Source of the DNA: Pseudoxanthomonas sacheonensis
Lineage (GTDB): Bacteria > Pseudomonadota > Gammaproteobacteria > Xanthomonadales > Xanthomonadaceae
Assembly (NCBI RefSeq): GCF_010093305.1
Contig: NZ_PDWS01000001.1
Location: 62,001 to 126,000 of the forward strand
Direction of reading: 5' to 3'
DNA: 64,000 nt
Under the pieces are notes generated by a model. The model was not told the DNA's origin and ran no database searches. It saw only the letters and a list, made by a program, of their open reading frames with translations. Within the stretch, counting starts at the first letter, position 1, and every line of letters begins with the position of its first letter. The position numbers and the translations under genes are program-made. Positions 57,807-64,000 of the stretch are shown one piece after another.

Positions 57807-59506
57807 GGATGCAGCTCCAGCGGAATCTGTCGGTGTGTGGGGTAAGGGGGCAGGGCGACCACGCCGCTGCGGTGCAGGAAATCGCCGAAGCCTTCGTCCG
57901 TTTCGCGCTCGCCGGCATAGCGCGCGAACAGTGGATCCAGGGCGTCCAGGATTTCGCTTTCGGCGATGTTTTCGCGATACAGCGTGTTGAGGCGCTGGCC
58001 GCGATGGTCGGCGCCCAGCATCAGGTTGTAGCGGCCGGGCGCTTTGCCCACCAGCGCGATCTCGCCCAGGTACGGGCGCGAGCAACCGTTCGGGCAACCG
58101 GAGATGCGCAACAGGATCGGCGCGTCACGCAGGCCGTGTTTATCCAATAACGGTTCCAGCTTGCCGGTGAAGTCGGGCAGGTAGCGTTCGGCTTCGGCCA
58201 TCGCCAGACCGCAGGTGGGCAATGCCACGCAGGCCAGCGCCGCGCGGGCCAGGGCAGTGCCGTTGCGCAGGCCCGCATCCAGCGCGTGGGAGTGCACCAG
58301 CGCGTCGATGCGCTTGCGTTCGCTGTCGGGCACGCCGGCGATGACCAGATTCTGGTTGGGCGTCATCCGGAATTCGCCGCGGTGCACGTTGGCGATCTCG
58401 CGCAGCCCGGTCAGGTGCGGCGCGCCGGGGCGGTCGGCGATGCGGCCGGCGGAAAGATGCAGGGTCAGGTGCCAGTGGCCGTCCTCCCCCTGCACCCAGC
58501 CGTAGCGGTCGCCGCTGTGCTCGAAGCGGAAAGCGCGCGCCGGGGCCAGCGCGAATCCGGCGCGGCTTTCGATCTCGGCGACGATGGCGTCCAGGCCATG
58601 GTCGTCGATGGTGTATTTGAAACGCGCACGCTTGCGCACGGCGCGATTGCCGCGGTCGCGTTGTGTCGTGACCACGGCAGTGGCGACGGCGATCACCTGG
58701 TCGGGGGTGACGAAGCCGACCACGTTGGCCACGCGCGGATAGGTTTCCGCATCGCCGTGGCTGGCGCCCATGCCGCCGCCGATGCTGACGTTGAAGCCCG
58801 CCAGCGCTCCGTCCTCGATCACAGCGATGAAGCCAAGATCGTTGGCGAACACGTCCACGTCGTTGACCGGCGGCACAGCGAAAGCGACCTTGAACTTGCG
58901 TGGCAAGTAGGTGCTGCCGTAGATCGGTTCTTCCTCCTCGCCGCTGCCGGCTACCAGCTCCTCGTCCAGCCAGATCTCGTAGTAGGCGCGCGAGTTGGGC
59001 AGGAAATGCCTGGACAACTTCGCCGCCCAGTCCTGCACTTCGGCGTGCGCGGCCGATTCCAGCGGATTGGCCGCGACCATCACGTTGCGGTTGACGTCGC
59101 CGCAGGCGGCCAGGGTGTCGATCAACGTCGCATTGATCGCCTGCATGGTCGCTTTCAGTTCGCGCTTGATCACGCCGTGGAACTGGAAGGCCTGGCGGGT
59201 GGTGATGCGCAGCGAATGGTTGGAGTAGCGGGTGGCGATGGCATCCAGCTTCAGCCATTGCTGCGGGGTGACCACGCCGCCCGGGGTGCGCGTGCGGATC
59301 ATGAACTGGTAGGCGGGTTCGAGCTTCTGCCGGCGGCGCTCGTCGCGCAGGTCGCGGTCGTCCTGCTGGTAGCTGCCGTGGTACTTGATGACGGTGGTGT
59401 CGTCCTCGCGCAGCGCGCCGGTCAACGGATCGGCAAGACTGTCCAGCAAGGCGCCGCGCAGGCGCTTGCTTTCGGATTTGATGTCTTCGACGGAGTGGGT
59501 AGTCAT
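57803..59506 (-). CDS. cysI: Sulfite reductase hemoprotein subunit
   Basis: CysI carries siroheme and a 4Fe-4S cluster and reduces sulfite to sulfide with electrons from CysJ. The 567-residue product has [43 protein letters not shown], and both cluster/siroheme Cys motifs: CVALPTC (CX5C) and [10 protein letters not shown] (CX3C). The ATG at 59506 gives the normal start. It overlaps cysH by 4 bases. A family A inverted repeat separates it from cysJ, which may lower or split expression of the two subunits. Confidence 0.96.
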   Translation of the reverse strand: MTTHSVEDIKSESKRLRGALLDSLADPLTGALREDDTTVIKYHGSYQQDDRDLRDERRRQKLEPAYQFMIRTRTPGGVVTPQQWLKLDAIATRYSNHSLRITTRQAFQFHGVIKRELKATMQAINATLIDTLAACGDVNRNVMVAANPLESAAHAEVQDWAAKLSRHFLPNSRAYYEIWLDEELVAGSGEEEEPIYGSTYLPRKFKVAFAVPPVNDVDVFANDLGFIAVIEDGALAGFNVSIGGGMGASHGDAETYPRVANVVGFVTPDQVIAVATAVVTTQRDRGNRAVRKRARFKYTIDDHGLDAIVAEIESRAGFALAPARAFRFEHSGDRYGWVQGEDGHWHLTLHLSAGRIADRPGAPHLTGLREIANVHRGEFRMTPNQNLVIAGVPDSERKRIDALVHSHALDAGLRNGTALARAALACVALPTCGLAMAEAERYLPDFTGKLEPLLDKHGLRDAPILLRISGCPNGCSRPYLGEIALVGKAPGRYNLMLGADHRGQRLNTLYRENIAESEILDALDPLFARYAGERETDEGFGDFLHRSGVVALPPYPTHRQIPLELHP

Positions 59507-59535
59507 GACGTGCTTGGCGCGGTGCCGGTGTATGC

Positions 59536-59626
59536 GTAGGAGCTGCGTAAGCTGCGACTGTTGCTTGCGAGTTGGGGGATCTCCTTTCAAAGGAAAATTT
59601 CCGGTCGCAGCTTACGCAGCTCCTAC
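59536..59626. repeat. Inverted repeat, family A, inside the cysJIH set
   Basis: Perfect 23-base arms (GTAGGAGCTGCGTAAGCTGC... and complement) are separated by about 45 bases that also contain a small TCCTTTCAAAGGA palindrome. It lies between cysJ and cysI. Confidence 0.88.
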
Positions 59627-59635
59627 AGTGCTGGC

Positions 59636-61474
59636 TTAATAGACATCGCGGCTGTAGCGGCCCTCCGCTTGCAGTTTGCTCAGATATTCGGCGGCGGCCT
59701 CGGCATCGACGCCCGCCTGTTCGGAAACGATCTGCAGCAGCGCCGCATGCACGTCCTTGCCCATGCCGATGGCGCCGCAGACATAGAAATGCGCGCCGCT
59801 TTGCAGCCAGTCGTAGACCTCGCGTCCGCGTTCGCGAAGCCGCTGCTGCACATAGATCTTCTCGGCCTGGTCGCGGGAGAACGCCACGTCCAGGCGATGC
59901 AGTTCGCCGGTGCGCAGCGCGTCCTGCCACTCGGCCTGGTAGAGGAAATCGGTATTGAAGTGGCGCGCGCCGAACAGCAGCCAGTTGCGGCCGCTGGCTC
60001 CGGTTTCCGCCCGTTCCTGCACGAAGCCGCGGAACGGCGCCACGCCGGTGCCGGGGCCGACCATGATGATGTCGCGGCTGGCATCGGTGGGAACGCGGAA
60101 GCGCTCGTTGGCCTCGATGTAGACCGGCGCATGGTCGCCTTCGCCCAATGACGAGAGGAAACCGCTCGCCGCGCCGACATGCGCGTGGCCGAAGGCCTGG
60201 TAATCCAGCACGTCGACGGTGAGATGCACTTCCTCGCCCACGCGCTTGCGGCTGGAGGCGATGGAATACAGGCGCGGGGTCAGTGGACGCAGCGCGGCGA
60301 CCAGCTCCTGTGGTTCCCAATGCGCGGGCCAGCGGCGCAGCACATCCGCCAACTGGTGGGTATTGAGCAGCGCGGCGAAGTCGGCGTTGCGCGCGGGGGC
60401 GAGCAGATCGTTGAGCTCTTCCGAACGCGACTGCGCGGCGTGGCTGGCCAGGAACGGACGGCTGAGCTTGGTCAGTTCGCGGCGTGCCGCCAGCCATTCG
60501 CGCAGCGGCAGCGATTCGTCCTTGTCCTGCACCGGCGCGTCGCCGTCCAGTTCCAGGGCCTGCAGCACACCCTCCACCAATAGCGACGGATTGCGGTGGC
60601 GGACGCCCAATGCATCGCCGGGTTCGTAATGAAGTCCCGAGCCCTGCAGCGAAAGCTCCAGGTGGCGCACGTCCTTGCCGACGCCGCCGTACTTGAGGAA
60701 ACCGACGCCCTTGAATTCGCGCCCGCTGATGCGCTGGTTGAGCAGCAGCTCAGCGGCGAAAGGCTTGTCGTGGGTCCAGGCCGGTGCGCTGGGTGCCGGA
60801 CGCAAGGGAGTGACAGTGGCCGAAGGCGCGGTCGTGGTCTTCAACAACGTCTTGGCGTGGCCCAGGGCCTGTTCGCGCCAGGGCAGGGCGACGGTGTCGA
60901 TGTCCAGGTCGGCTTCGCCGGCGGGGAACAGACGGCTGGCGCCGAGTTCGGCCAGGCGCGCGTCCAGGCGGCGGCCGATGCCGCAGAAATCGGCGTAGCT
61001 GGAATCGCCCAGGCCGAGTACGGCGTATTTCAGCTCCGGCAATTTGGGTGCGCGCTTGCCGGCGATGAATTCCACCAGGCCGATCGCGTCGTCGGGCGGG
61101 TCGCCTTCGCCCTGGGTGCTGATGACCACGTAGAGCAGGCGTTCGTTGGCCAGTTCGCGCTGCGGGTAGGCGTCGGCGCGCAGCAGGCGTACGTTGAGGC
61201 CGGCGGCCTCGGCTTCTCCCATCAAGGCCTCGGCCACCCGTCGGGCGTTGCCGGTCTGGCTGCCGTAGACGATGGTCAGCCGCTGGCTGGCCTGGGCGGC
61301 ACCGCCGGGAAGCACGGCCAGATGCGGGGCCGGATTACCCTGGGCCAGGCCGGCGGCATAGCCGGACAGCCACCACAGGCTGGGTTGATCGAGTCCTTCC
61401 ACGACTCGCGCCAGCAGCGCCTTGCGCTCCTCGGGCAAGGGACTGGGAGCCAACGCGGGCGGTGCAGCGGTCAT
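59636..61474 (-). CDS. cysJ: Sulfite reductase flavoprotein subunit
   Basis: CysJ passes electrons from NADPH through FAD and FMN to CysI. The 612-residue product has a flavodoxin domain (IVYGSQTGNARRVAEALM, STQGEGDPPDDA; about residues 68-205), the linker domain, the FAD motif PRLYSIASSRK, and the NADPH domain with GPGTGVAPFRGFVQER and YVCGAIGMGKDVH, ending YSRDVY. The length is close to E. coli CysJ (599). It is divergent from cysD with a 220-base shared control region. Confidence 0.96.
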   Translation of the reverse strand: MTAAPPALAPSPLPEERKALLARVVEGLDQPSLWWLSGYAAGLAQGNPAPHLAVLPGGAAQASQRLTIVYGSQTGNARRVAEALMGEAEAAGLNVRLLRADAYPQRELANERLLYVVISTQGEGDPPDDAIGLVEFIAGKRAPKLPELKYAVLGLGDSSYADFCGIGRRLDARLAELGASRLFPAGEADLDIDTVALPWREQALGHAKTLLKTTTAPSATVTPLRPAPSAPAWTHDKPFAAELLLNQRISGREFKGVGFLKYGGVGKDVRHLELSLQGSGLHYEPGDALGVRHRNPSLLVEGVLQALELDGDAPVQDKDESLPLREWLAARRELTKLSRPFLASHAAQSRSEELNDLLAPARNADFAALLNTHQLADVLRRWPAHWEPQELVAALRPLTPRLYSIASSRKRVGEEVHLTVDVLDYQAFGHAHVGAASGFLSSLGEGDHAPVYIEANERFRVPTDASRDIIMVGPGTGVAPFRGFVQERAETGASGRNWLLFGARHFNTDFLYQAEWQDALRTGELHRLDVAFSRDQAEKIYVQQRLRERGREVYDWLQSGAHFYVCGAIGMGKDVHAALLQIVSEQAGVDAEAAAEYLSKLQAEGRYSRDVY

Positions 61475-61694
61475 GCTTTGACTCGCGGGTATAGCTGTTA
61501 GGACGACCGATGTTAGGGAGGGCTTAACCCATTCAGAAACGACATCTGGTTATGGGGTTATGCCCTGCGCTTATTTCTGCGGCGCCGTCTGCAAGCCGAA
61601 TACTCGCCGGCCTCCCGGGGGCGTGCCTGCCTTCCGGGGCAGCTGATACTCTGCCGAACCGGTTCCCGCCCCTTCCACGTCCGCGAAATCCTTG
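61475..61694. promoter_or_regulatory. Divergent cysJ/cysD control region
   Basis: Two GGTTAT hexamers 8 bases apart (61548-61553 and 61556-61561) lie near the middle of this 220-base region. The same hexamer occurs twice in the cysG/cysB control region. A common CysB site is inferred. No clear -35/-10 pair was identified. Confidence 0.4.
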
Positions 61695-62606
61695 ATGAGT
61701 TCCGTTCCCTCCCTGTCCCACCTCGACCGCCTGGAAGCGGAGAGCATCCACATCCTCAGGGAGGTCGCGGCCGAATTCCGCAATCCGGTGCTGCTGTACT
61801 CGGTGGGCAAGGACAGCTCGGTGCTGCTGCACCTGCTGCTCAAAGCCTTCGCCCCCGCGCCGCCGCCGATCCCGCTGCTGCACGTGGACACACGCTGGAA
61901 GTTCCGCGAGATGATCGCCTTCCGCGACCGCCGCGTGGCCGAGACCGGCACCGAGCTGCGCGTGCACATCAATCCCGACGGCATCGCCCAGGACATCGGT
62001 CCCATCAGCCACGGCGCCACCGTGCACACCGACGTGATGAAGACCCAGGGTCTGAAGCAGGCTCTGGACCAGTACGGTTTCGATGCCGCCATCGGTGGCG
62101 CGCGCCGCGACGAGGAAAAATCGCGCGCCAAGGAGCGCGTGTTCTCCTTCCGCAACGACAAGCACCGCTGGGATCCCAAGCGGCAGCGCCCGGAGTTGTG
62201 GAACGTCTACAACGCGCGCATCGACAGGGGCGAGAGCGTGCGCGCCTTTCCGCTGTCCAACTGGACCGAGCTGGATATCTGGCTCTACATCTATCGGGAG
62301 GGCATTCCGGTGGTGCCGCTCTATTTCGCCGCCGAGCGCCCGGTGGTGGAACGCGACGGTGCGCTGATCCTGGTGGACGACGAACGTCTGCCGCTGCGCG
62401 ACGGCGAAACGCCGCAGCTGAAGAAGGTGCGTTTCCGCACCCTGGGCTGCTATCCGTTGACCGGGGCCATCGAATCGGAAGCCGATACGCTGGAGGCGAT
62501 CATCCAGGAAATGCTGGTGACCACCAGTTCCGAGCGGCAGGGGCGGGTGATCGACCAGGATCCCACCGCGTCGATGGAGAAGAAGAAGCTGGAGGGATAT
62601 TTCTGA
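61695..62606 (+). CDS. cysD: Sulfate adenylyltransferase subunit 2
   Basis: CysD makes adenosine 5'-phosphosulfate from ATP and sulfate, driven by the GTPase CysN. The 303-residue product has [20 protein letters not shown] sequence (here [19 protein letters not shown]), the PP-loop [44 protein letters not shown] and [12 protein letters not shown], and ends EKKKLEGYF. The ATG at 61695 is preferred over a TTG one codon earlier. Its stop overlaps the ATG of a repeat-derived small frame (TGATG). In most genomes cysN follows almost directly, but here it is 310 bases away. Confidence 0.96.
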   Translation: MSSVPSLSHLDRLEAESIHILREVAAEFRNPVLLYSVGKDSSVLLHLLLKAFAPAPPPIPLLHVDTRWKFREMIAFRDRRVAETGTELRVHINPDGIAQDIGPISHGATVHTDVMKTQGLKQALDQYGFDAAIGGARRDEEKSRAKERVFSFRNDKHRWDPKRQRPELWNVYNARIDRGESVRAFPLSNWTELDIWLYIYREGIPVVPLYFAAERPVVERDGALILVDDERLPLRDGETPQLKKVRFRTLGCYPLTGAIESEADTLEAIIQEMLVTTSSERQGRVIDQDPTASMEKKKLEGYF

Positions 62607-62767
62607 TGGCTGCAGTTCGCGCGCGTGCCTGCTTTGGCCTCCCCCTTTGCAAAAGGGGGATCGAGGGGGATTTGCTCTTCGCGGAGAGCCTGCTGGAGAG
62701 CAACATTAAGATCAAAAGCAAATCCCCCCTGGCCCCCCTTTTTCAAAGGGGGGAATGCCATGTCTGA
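62606..62767 (+). CDS. Repeat-derived small frame A (53 aa), probably not a functional protein
   Basis: This 53-residue frame shares one base with the cysD stop (TGATG) and ends in TGA. Most of it (residues 10-53) is the translation of a family D inverted repeat, with [13 protein letters not shown] and [13 protein letters not shown]. It overlaps the next small frame by 8 bases (ATGTCTGA). The product is 38/44 identical to frame B over the shared part. Peptides of this kind are known artefacts of repeat translation, but the overlaps keep ribosomes moving from cysD toward cysN. Confidence 0.3.
   Translation: MAAVRARACFGLPLCKRGIEGDLLFAESLLESNIKIKSKSPLAPLFQRGECHV
62641..62753. repeat. Inverted repeat, family D, copy 1 (cysD-cysN gap)
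   Basis: The element runs from CCCCCTTTGCAAAAGGGGG to CCCCCCTTTTTCAAAGGGGGG over 113 bases, with an inner GGGGGATTTGCT/GCAAATCCCCC pair. It is followed by GAATGCCATGTCTGA. Confidence 0.9.
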
Positions 62768-62924
62768 TTTATTGCGCGGTGGCTCCCGCTTCTGCCTCTC
62801 CCTTTGCAAAAGGGAGATCGAGGGGGATTTGCTGTTCGCGGGGAGCCTGCTGGAGAGCAACATCAAGATCAAAAGCAAATCCCCCCTGGCCCCCCTTTTT
62901 CAAAGAGGGGAATCCAATGTCTGA
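62760..62924 (+). CDS. Repeat-derived small frame B (54 aa), probably not a functional protein
   Basis: Frame B begins ATGTCTGATTTATTG, similar to the cysN start ATGTCTGAC, then reads through the second family D repeat and ends in TGA 8 bases inside cysN. It resembles frame A for 44 residues. GGGGGGAA lies 5 bases before its ATG. It may serve only for translational coupling to cysN, if anything. Confidence 0.3.
   Translation: MSDLLRGGSRFCLSLCKREIEGDLLFAGSLLESNIKIKSKSPLAPLFQRGESNV
62797..62910. repeat. Inverted repeat, family D, copy 2 (cysD-cysN gap)
   Basis: This is a close copy of the repeat at 62641-62753, running from CTCCCTTTGCAAAAGGGAG to CCCCTTTTTCAAAGAGGGG. Its right end, GAGGGGA, lies 6 bases before the cysN ATG and is the likely ribosome-binding site. 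Confidence 0.9.
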
Positions 62925-64000
62925 CATCGCCGGCTACCTCAAGCAGCACGAAGAAAAGCCCTTGCTGCGTTTCATCACCTGCGGCAGCGTGGACGACGGC
63001 AAGAGCACCCTGATCGGCCGCTTGCTGTACGACAGCAAGCGCCTGTTCGACGATCAGCTGGCCGCGCTCAGCGCCGACAGCAAGCGCCATGGCACCCAGG
63101 GCGAGAACATCGACTATGCGCTGCTGCTCGACGGCCTGGCCGCAGAACGCGAGCAGGGCATCACCATCGACGTGGCCTACCGCTATTTCGACACCGAGCG
63201 CCGCAAGTTCATCGTCGCCGACTGCCCGGGCCACGAGCAGTACACCCGCAACATGGCCACCGGCGCTTCCACCGCCGATCTGGCGGTGGTGCTGGTGGAC
63301 GCGCGCAAGGGCCTGCTGACGCAAACGCGCCGACACAGCTACATCGTGTCGCTGCTGGGCATCCGCCACGTGGTGCTGGCCGTGAACAAAATGGATCTGG
63401 TGGGTTACGACCAGGCCGTGTTCGATGACATCGTCGCCGGTTACCGCGCACTGGCGGCGCAGCTGGGCATCGAACGGGTCACTTTCATTCCGTTGTCGGC
63501 CTTGAATGGCGACAACCTGTCCACCCATTCCGATGCGATGCAGTGGTACCAGGGGCCGAGCCTGCTCGAACATCTGGAAACCGTCGAGGTGCCGACCCAC
63601 GAGGCCCACGGAAGCCTGCGCCTGCCGGTGCAGTTCGTCAGCCGCCCCCACCAGAACTTCCGCGGTTTCGCCGGCACCATCGCCGCGGGCGTCGCCAACA
63701 CCGGCGACGAAGTGGTGGCGCTGCCTTCCGGCCGCCGCTCGCGGATAGCGAAGGTTTTCGTGGGCGACCGCGAAACTTCAAGCGCGCGCGCCGGACAGGC
63801 GGTGACGTTGACGCTGACCGACGAGATCGACATCAGCCGCGGCGACGTGATCGCCGCCGCCGGCGATCCGCCGCAAGTGGCCGACCAGTTCGCCGCCCAT
63901 CTGCTGTGGATGGACGATGCCGCCTTGCTGCCGGGCCGTCCGTACTGGTTGAAGATCGGCGCGCGCACTGTCGCAGCGACGGTCAGCGAGATCAAGCACC
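62917..64000 (+). CDS. cysN: Sulfate adenylyltransferase subunit 1 (partial, runs off the window)
   Basis: CysN is the GTPase partner of CysD. The visible 361 residues hold the elongation-factor-like G domain with G1 GSVDDGKST (about residues 24-32), the G2 region [15 protein letters not shown]3 [12 protein letters not shown] and G4 NKMDL. The second domain follows ([21 protein letters not shown]). The frame is open at the window end. In xanthomonads CysN is often fused to an APS kinase (CysC); this cannot be seen here but would supply the PAPS that this CysH needs. The start ATG is preceded by GAGGGGA, which comes from the right end of a family D repeat. Confidence 0.95.
   Translation, partial: MSDIAGYLKQHEEKPLLRFITCGSVDDGKSTLIGRLLYDSKRLFDDQLAALSADSKRHGTQGENIDYALLLDGLAAEREQGITIDVAYRYFDTERRKFIVADCPGHEQYTRNMATGASTADLAVVLVDARKGLLTQTRRHSYIVSLLGIRHVVLAVNKMDLVGYDQAVFDDIVAGYRALAAQLGIERVTFIPLSALNGDNLSTHSDAMQWYQGPSLLEHLETVEVPTHEAHGSLRLPVQFVSRPHQNFRGFAGTIAAGVANTGDEVVALPSGRRSRIAKVFVGDRETSSARAGQAVTLTLTDEIDISRGDVIAAAGDPPQVADQFAAHLLWMDDAALLPGRPYWLKIGARTVAATVSEIKH

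Noticed and set aside
58140..60497. A 785-codon minus-strand frame across cysI and cysJ
   Set aside because: It is out of frame with both genes, very rich in Arg and Ala, and has no motif; cysI and cysJ are certain.

Overview
The window is 64 kb of GC-rich bacterial chromosome (roughly two-thirds G+C outside a few pockets). It most resembles a gammaproteobacterium of the order Xanthomonadales/Lysobacterales (Lysobacter, Luteimonas or Pseudoxanthomonas-like). The basis is gene content and order: mrcA divergent from pilMNOPQ, a MoxR/DUF58/VWA/BatD operon, a gapA-pgk-pyk-fba glycolytic stretch, and cysB with cysHIJ and cysDN. Many long intergenic hairpins are also present. The genus is an inference; no rRNA or tRNA lies in the window to settle it. 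No CRISPR array, prophage or intact insertion sequence was seen.

Layout. 1-1.4 kb: gltA and its terminator. 1.45-3.2 kb: four small, lower-GC minus-strand genes with two 58-60 bp sites that look like integron attC sites, so this is probably a stranded cassette array with no integrase here. 3.2-11.7 kb: an unknown gene, mrcA (PBP1A), and divergently pilMNOPQ for type IV pilus assembly. 11.9-18.8 kb: a MoxR-Bat-type operon (AAA ATPase, DUF58, DUF4381, two VWA proteins, BatD). 19-26.6 kb: an acidic-substrate symporter, transketolase, and an mprF-virJ pair that may make and hydrolyse lysyl-phosphatidylglycerol. 26.8-33.8 kb, minus strand: an acetyl-CoA hydrolase/transferase; a tight operon of S1/P1 nuclease, persulfide-dioxygenase-like protein, SUOX-fold protein and modABC; and ompW with a perfect FNR/ANR box upstream. 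34-48 kb: gapA, DUF2339-DUF3999, pgk, a transglutaminase-like/Sel1 pair, pyk and fba. 48.2-49.2 kb: a VOC protein and a protein with two L12-C-terminal-like repeats. 49.3-64 kb: sulfate assimilation and cysteine synthesis (cysK, cysG, cysB, cysHIJ, divergent cysDN), interrupted by a small membrane protein, a DUF1272 protein, a periplasmic formamidase-like protein and an MFS exporter. cysN runs off the window.

How the genes work together. CysDN activates sulfate, CysH reduces PAPS to sulfite, CysIJ reduces sulfite to sulfide using siroheme made by CysG, and CysK fixes sulfide into cysteine, under a CysB-type regulator. CysH is of the PAPS type, so an APS kinase is expected, probably fused to the part of CysN beyond the window. 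GapA, Pgk, Pyk, Fba and Tkt cover much of central sugar metabolism and GltA opens the TCA cycle.

The most unusual structures are the orphan attC-like sites, a duplicated hairpin repeat between cysD and cysN that forms a chain of overlapping small frames and supplies the apparent cysN ribosome-binding site, three 17-bp direct repeats at the nuclease start, and at least five families of inverted repeats at gene ends.
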